Assembly (NCBI GenBank): GCA_965660325.1 | Contig: CBFHZL010000046.1 | Location: 1-19,072, forward strand | From: Acidiluteibacter sp965660325 | GTDB taxonomy: Bacteria > Bacteroidota > Bacteroidia > Flavobacteriales_E > Vicingaceae | Direction: 5' to 3' | DNA: 19,072 nt | Part shown: in pieces, positions 15,845 through 19,072 of the stretch | Position numbering within the stretch: position 1 is the first letter of the stretch | How the letters are laid out: the number at the start of each line of letters is the position of its first letter | Notes under the pieces: generated by a model | Told to the model about the DNA's origin: nothing | Databases searched by the model: none | Seen by the model: the letters and a program-made list of their open reading frames with translations, nothing else | Position numbers and translations under genes: made by a program

Positions 15845-16402
15845 ATGCCTGAGACCTACATGACGGAAGAAGAGATGATAGCGGGAAGCCTGAAGCAGGA
15901 CGAAAAAGCACAAAGAGCGCTCTATCAATCATTGTCCGGAAAAATGTTGGGAGTTGTGCTGCGGTACTGTAAAAATATGGATGAAGCAGAAGATGTGCTT
16001 CAAGACGGGTTTATTAAAGTATTTAGTAAGCTGCACACCTTTAACTTTGACGGAGTTTTTGAAGGATGGGTCAGAAGGATTATTGTGAATACAGCGCTGG
16101 ATCATATTAGAAAAAGAAAAAATGACCGTTTTCATATAGATGTAGACGATATAGATTATTTGCTTGCTGATCAAACAATTATTTTAGAGAGCCTCGCTGC
16201 TGAAGATTTACTTAAGGTGATACAGAAATTACCGACGGGTTACCAAACAGTGTTTAACCTATTTGCCATCGAGGGTTACTCCCACAAAGAAATTGCCAAT
16301 CAGCTCGGAATCACCATCAATACCTCTAAATCGCAATACTCTAGAGCACGATCATTTTTGCAAAAGAAATTAGAAGAACTAAACATAACATCAAGTGAAT
16401 AA
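15845..16402 (+). CDS. ECF-type RNA polymerase sigma factor
   Basis: A 185-residue sigma-70-family factor with only regions 2 and 4. Region 2 (about 24-92) includes AEDVLQDGFIKVFSKLHTF (48-66) and the -10-binding helix FEGWVRRIIVNTALDHIRK (72-90). Region 4 (about 118-178) includes LPTGYQTVFNLFAIEGYSH and the helix-turn-helix KEIANQLGITINTSKSQYSRAR (148-169). It would direct polymerase to a small set of promoters when released from an anti-sigma factor. The downstream gene overlaps by 8 bp and looks like that anti-sigma. No clear TAnnTTTG element lies in the 93-bp gap after the histidine kinase, so it may be read from the phoB operon or from a special promoter. Confidence 0.93.
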   Translation: MPETYMTEEEMIAGSLKQDEKAQRALYQSLSGKMLGVVLRYCKNMDEAEDVLQDGFIKVFSKLHTFNFDGVFEGWVRRIIVNTALDHIRKRKNDRFHIDVDDIDYLLADQTIILESLAAEDLLKVIQKLPTGYQTVFNLFAIEGYSHKEIANQLGITINTSKSQYSRARSFLQKKLEELNITSSE

Positions 16403-17552
16403 AAATAATCAACCAATAGAAGATGTTTTCAATGATGCTTTTAAGCAATTTGAAAAAGCTCCTAACCCATCGGTTTGGAGCAACATCCAGGCTGGAATAA
16501 ATGCACCTACCGCGGGGGCTGCAGGAGCTAGTGCAGCAAAAGCAGCCATGAGCATCGGCACAAAAATTGGACTAGCAGTAGCAACGGTAGCAGTTATTGG
16601 AACAGCGGTTTACTTTACCACCACTAGCGAAGAAGCTACAACTAAAGCAACTGCTCCGACAGAAAACACACTACCTGTTGCTGAAAATGCAACCGAAGAA
16701 ATAGATGCGGACGAAATCACCATAACATCAGACGCAAAGAATGCTAAAAATGATGAAAATATTTCTACCAGCCCGGCAGCACAGCAGCAACCAATAAACA
16801 ACTCCAAAGACGCTAAGGCAGATCGCCAAAAACAAACCGCTGCGCCAATTAAAGATAAGGAGGATAGGGTAGAGAAGAAGTCATTGACTGCAGAAAACAC
16901 TAATTCTGAAGTTTTTGCTGAAAAAACGGAAGAAAGTAAGTCAACAGAAAAGCCTTTATCTTCCTCCACTATAAACCAAACAAAGGATAAAGTAAAAGCG
17001 GACAATAAGCGAGAGTTGAAGGAGGAAACATCCACTGAAGAGGTTGCACTTACTGCGGTAATACAAGTGAACACATTAAGCGGAGACATCCCTTTTGACT
17101 TAACATTTGGAACTACTCAAGAAGCTGATAGTTATACTTGGAAGTTAAATGGTGCGGTGATTAGCCACAACAAAAACAGCGGTATTATCATCGATCAAGA
17201 AGGCACGCAGCAACTCGAATTGATTGTTGAAAAAGACAGTCAAACCGACCAATCTATTCAAATTATTGAAGGAACTAAACCAACAGTGGTAACTATTCCG
17301 AATATATTTACGCCAAATAAGGATGGAATCAATGATGTATTTCGAATAGAAGGCGACTTTGATCAGTTATCCATCAAAGTCTTAGACAAAAACTACAAAG
17401 AACTGCACAACTGGACAGGACAATACGGTTTTTGGGATGGTACTTACCCCGATGGAAGCATGGCTCCTAATGGCGTTTACTTTTATATGGGAACCTATAA
17501 AAAGAACGGAAACGAAGAAACTTTAAAAGGGAGTGTAACGCTGAGAAGGTAA
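16395..17552 (+). CDS. Probable membrane anti-sigma factor with PKD-like and T9SS type B (CHU_C) domains
   Basis: A 385-residue protein started by GTG at 16395 (8-bp overlap with the sigma gene; the next in-frame Met is residue 52). Residues 1-35 (VFNDAFKQFEKAPNPSVW) resemble the cytoplasmic sigma-binding tails of Bacteroidota anti-sigma proteins. An Ala/Gly stretch leads to one membrane helix (about 55-74). Then come a long charged Lys/Glu/Thr linker (78-215), a PKD-like beta domain (about 218-292), and a C-terminal gliding-motility/CHU_C domain (302-385) with IPNIFTPNKDGINDVF, GFWDGTYPDG and NGVYFYMG. That last domain normally ends T9SS type B secreted proteins. Here there is no cleavable signal peptide, so it should stay tethered in the periplasm. 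Anti-sigma function is inferred from the gene pair. Confidence 0.78.
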   Translation: MNKNNQPIEDVFNDAFKQFEKAPNPSVWSNIQAGINAPTAGAAGASAAKAAMSIGTKIGLAVATVAVIGTAVYFTTTSEEATTKATAPTENTLPVAENATEEIDADEITITSDAKNAKNDENISTSPAAQQQPINNSKDAKADRQKQTAAPIKDKEDRVEKKSLTAENTNSEVFAEKTEESKSTEKPLSSSTINQTKDKVKADNKRELKEETSTEEVALTAVIQVNTLSGDIPFDLTFGTTQEADSYTWKLNGAVISHNKNSGIIIDQEGTQQLELIVEKDSQTDQSIQIIEGTKPTVVTIPNIFTPNKDGINDVFRIEGDFDQLSIKVLDKNYKELHNWTGQYGFWDGTYPDGSMAPNGVYFYMGTYKKNGNEETLKGSVTLRR

Positions 17553-17558
17553 ATAATT

Positions 17559-17599
17559 AAGTAGCTTTTCCAAAGTTTAGTACTTTGAAAAAGCTACTT
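17559..17599 (+). terminator. Strong hairpin after the anti-sigma gene
   Basis: AAGTAGCTTTT (17559-17569) pairs perfectly with AAAAGCTACTT (17589-17599). Inside it CAAAGT (17571-17576) pairs with ACTTTG (17582-17587), with a single mismatch between the two stems and a 5-nt loop. It begins 6 bp after the stop. It lacks a proper T tail, so it may protect the mRNA end or act together with the next terminator. Confidence 0.65.
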
Positions 17600-17625
17600 C
17601 AAATCAATAATTTAAACTAGGAGAT

Positions 17626-17667
17626 AGCCACTTTTCGATGTACTCATCAGAAGTGGCTTTTCTTTTT
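17626..17667 (+). terminator. Rho-independent terminator of the sigma/anti-sigma operon
   Basis: AGCCACTT (17626-17633) pairs with AAGTGGCT (17651-17658), and GATG/CATC extends the stem inside. The T-rich tail TTTCTTTTT (17659-17667) follows. It is the second hairpin after the gene that ends at 17552. Confidence 0.85.
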
Positions 17668-18213
17668 GCATGATTGAAAAAAGGGGGGTTCTTTTTATTT
17701 TTTTTAGTAGACTCAAAAGAATCACTTTTAAAAATTAGTGTCCAAACGCCCAAAACAACTACCTTTTTAAGAAAAACACACAACACTCTGTCTGCTTGTG
17801 CTATAAAATAAATTTTAACAAATTAACATTTATTAAGCATAATTGTATATATTTGGTTTTTAGCATAATACAAAGGTAGTATTTCTTACTCATTATTGAG
17901 TATTTGTTTCATATGAAAGCAGCCAACACTGCAGTGATGACCAGAGCATCACAGACCTCTCTGTTTTATAAATGGCGTTAAGCCATATTCTCTATTTCTC
18001 TTTTCTCGGGTGGCTTATATCATCTATGTTCATAAGACCACTTTTATGATTTATAATTTTTAATGTAACCTAATACAAAATGATAAAAAAAAGCACCTAT
18101 AAATTCGATATTCATGCAAACGTCAATTTAAAATTCAAAAAAAGACTTCACATAAGTCTTATCAAACTTTTACAAAACTTAAGTTAATTCCATTATACTT
18201 TTTACTAGTCTAG
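17668..18213. other. Gene-poor interval of about 550 bp
   Basis: No convincing protein gene is visible. The first 150 bp are A/T runs with a G6 tract near 17683. A minus-strand TACCTTTG (17878-17871) is a perfect -7 match but faces no recognisable gene. ATG-started frames of 22 codons (17913-17981) and 35 codons (18080-18187) exist; neither resembles a known family. Hairpins include AAGACTT/AAGTCTT (18142-18160). The stretch may be the scar of a deletion that removed the front of the T9SS gene whose tail remains at 18214-18543. Confidence 0.6.
17823..18007 (+). ncRNA. Candidate small RNA or leader-peptide transcript
   Basis: TTAACA (17823-17828), a 19-bp gap and TATATTTG (17848-17855) form a good promoter, predicting a start near 17862. 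Downstream, 17913-17978 is noticeably richer in G+C than its surroundings and holds short inverted repeats (CACTG/CAGTG, TGATG/CATCA, CAGAG/CTCTG). Then ATGGC/GCCAT (17972-17986) is followed by a T-rich tract to about 18007 that could end transcription. The same segment encodes a 22-codon frame starting at 17913. I know of no family it matches; the call rests on layout alone. Confidence 0.3.
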
Positions 18214-18543
18214 TATTTTGGACTTAACCTTAATGCAATTGGCCAGCATGTAAATGGTCCTGCACCTAAATGGATAACTGAGGAAGCAACGCAAGTAAAA
18301 TGGGACGGGACAAACAATCCTAACCCCACCAAAGAAAGCATCACCCTAAAATTGGCAAACTTTACAGATGATGCTACTTATGAAGTACAGTTAAGAGAAA
18401 TAACTGGTAAATTATTAATTAGCGAACGGGTGAGTTACCAAGAACATTCGATAAATTTAACTCAACTAGCAAAAGGCACATATGTAATGGTGGTGATAAA
18501 GGATGGAGCGCAAGCAGCTCAAGAAATGATTATAAAACAATAG
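18214..18543 (+). pseudogene. Headless T9SS type A C-terminal sorting domain (5'-truncated gene)
   Basis: The frame is open from a TAG at 18211-18213 to the stop at 18541-18543, 109 residues. It ends in a clear Por-type sorting domain: NPNPTKESITLKL matches the usual PNP start, followed by YEVQLREITGKLLISERV, INLTQLAKGTYVMVVI and a final EMIIKQ. Such domains close large secreted proteins and direct T9SS export and surface attachment. No ATG, GTG or TTG occurs before the TTG at 18352, which lies inside the domain, and there is no signal peptide. A sorting domain with no cargo has no known use, so this is probably the relic of a longer gene. The next gene begins 2 bp later. Confidence 0.75.
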
Positions 18544-18545
18544 GT

Positions 18546-19072
18546 ATGAAAAAGTTCTTAGTTATAGGATTTTTACTTTCACAAGGATTGGGCAGTTTAG
18601 CCCAATCCTTTGTGTTAGATACTACCTTTCAGCCTTTCTTTGATATTACGAAACAAAGAGGTAGTAGGACTAACAATATATTAGAGGAAGCAGACGGTAG
18701 ACTATATTTATTGGGCCAATTTAGAATTAGCAATGGAGCTTTACCAAATGAGGGAAGTACTTGTATGAGAGCAAATGGAACTCAATTTCCTAATTATATT
18801 TCCGGTTCAGGTAATGGCTCATACACAACTGTCATGAAAATAAATGATAGCACTTATTATATGGGAAATGGAGCAAGTAATGGTAGTTTAAAAGATTCGC
18901 TTGGATATAATAGTGGTTTTACTTGGAGAGTAAATTTTCTTAATACTGCAAAGTGTAGAACAGGCTCCCCCTACTTCTACCCCGATGGTTCTTCCTTATT
19001 CGGCAATGGTGGTGTTAATTCCGGCTTACCTTGCCCCACTATTTACAATGGTGATACCCTTACACGCAGGCA
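18546..19072 (+). CDS. Secreted protein, delta-60-repeat-like, probable T9SS substrate (3' end outside window)
   Basis: The frame opens with ATG at 18546 and stays open to the window end (175 codons visible). A signal peptide (MKKFLVIGFLLSQGLGSLAQ) is followed by SFVLDTTFQPFF, which resembles the L-D-x-x-F opening of delta-60 repeats in large secreted Bacteroidota proteins, then Gly/Asn/Ser-rich sequence (FRISNGALPNEG, YISGSGNGSYTT, YYMGNGASNGSL). Proteins of this type usually end in a T9SS sorting domain, which would lie outside the window. It starts 2 bp after a T9SS sorting-domain remnant, suggesting tandem related genes. A perfect inverted repeat lies within the signal-peptide codons at 18583-18610. 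Confidence 0.78.
   Translation, partial: MKKFLVIGFLLSQGLGSLAQSFVLDTTFQPFFDITKQRGSRTNNILEEADGRLYLLGQFRISNGALPNEGSTCMRANGTQFPNYISGSGNGSYTTVMKINDSTYYMGNGASNGSLKDSLGYNSGFTWRVNFLNTAKCRTGSPYFYPDGSSLFGNGGVNSGLPCPTIYNGDTLTRR
18583..18610 (+). repeat. Perfect 11-bp inverted repeat inside signal-peptide codons
   Basis: AAGGATTGGGC (18583-18593) and GCCCAATCCTT (18600-18610) are perfect complements around a 6-nt loop, and the pairing extends by three more bases if one T bulges. In mRNA it forms a stable hairpin about 37 nt after the start codon. It may affect translation or be a relic of recombination; no second copy is seen in the window. Confidence 0.6.

Noticed and set aside
16610..17089. Minus-strand 159-codon frame opposite the anti-sigma gene
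   Set aside because: It is the shadow of the biased codons in the low-complexity linker of the plus-strand gene. Its Ser/Val/Phe-rich product has no recognisable domain.
17604..17786. Minus-strand open frame of 60 codons
   Set aside because: It overlaps the terminator at 17626-17667, is rich in Lys/Asn/Phe from A/T tracts, has no family resemblance and no well-placed ribosome binding site.
17815..17838. TTAACA, TTAACA, TTAAGC cluster as a further phased box
   Set aside because: The spacings are 8 and 10 bp, not 11, so the units are not helically phased like the others. The second hexamer is better explained as a -33 element.
18080..18187. Plus-strand 35-codon frame starting MIKKSTYKFD
   Set aside because: No TAnnTTTG promoter is seen just upstream, it resembles no family, and part of it is the inverted repeat at 18142-18160. 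It is mentioned only as content of the gene-poor interval.
1..19072. CRISPR array, tRNA, rRNA, insertion sequence or prophage genes
   Set aside because: No regularly spaced long repeats, no cloverleaf or rRNA-like sequence, and no transposase, integrase or phage protein were seen on either strand.

Overview
The window looks like chromosomal DNA from a Bacteroidota bacterium, most like Flavobacteriales. The signs are AT-rich DNA, repeated -7 elements of the TAnnTTTG type, weak ribosome binding sites, an outer-membrane TonB receptor with an N-terminal carboxypeptidase-regulatory domain, a lipoprotein with an acidic run straight after its lipidated cysteine, and two kinds of type IX secretion (T9SS) C-terminal domain. 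I cannot name a genus.

Layout. 1-3932 (+): the rod-shape operon mreC (3' end only), mreD, mrdA (PBP2) and rodA, with every junction overlapping. 3944-5284 (-): a small Nfu-type CxxC protein behind an Mrp-type P-loop ATPase, driven by a promoter that carries a perfect 10-bp palindrome. 5351-8306 (-): an M1 aminopeptidase lipoprotein, trmB and an alkyltransferase-like protein, tightly packed. 8465-9357 (+): two short secreted proteins (a carboxypeptidase-regulatory-like domain and a MORN-type repeat protein), each with its own promoter. 9430-13712 (-): a surface-lipoprotein-type beta-helix protein followed by a TonB-dependent receptor. 13991-15751 (+): a PhoB/PhoR-like two-component system. 15845-17552 (+): an ECF sigma factor and its probable membrane anti-sigma factor. 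17553-18213: about 660 bp without a convincing gene, holding terminators and one small-RNA candidate. 18214-19072 (+): a headless T9SS sorting domain, then the start of a large secreted delta-60-repeat-like protein that runs off the window.

Two observations stand out. First, TTAACA-like hexamers spaced exactly 11 bp apart, the geometry of a PhoP/PhoB box, occur in front of the phoB-like gene, the divergent lipoprotein/TonB operon and both small secreted genes. One array has five phased positions, and it shares an identical 15-mer with the lipoprotein promoter region. This suggests a local, autoregulated phosphate-type regulon. Second, the anti-sigma protein ends in a gliding-motility/T9SS type B domain on the periplasmic side of a single membrane segment. 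That is an odd place for a secretion signal and raises the idea of a sigma/anti-sigma pair that senses T9SS status.
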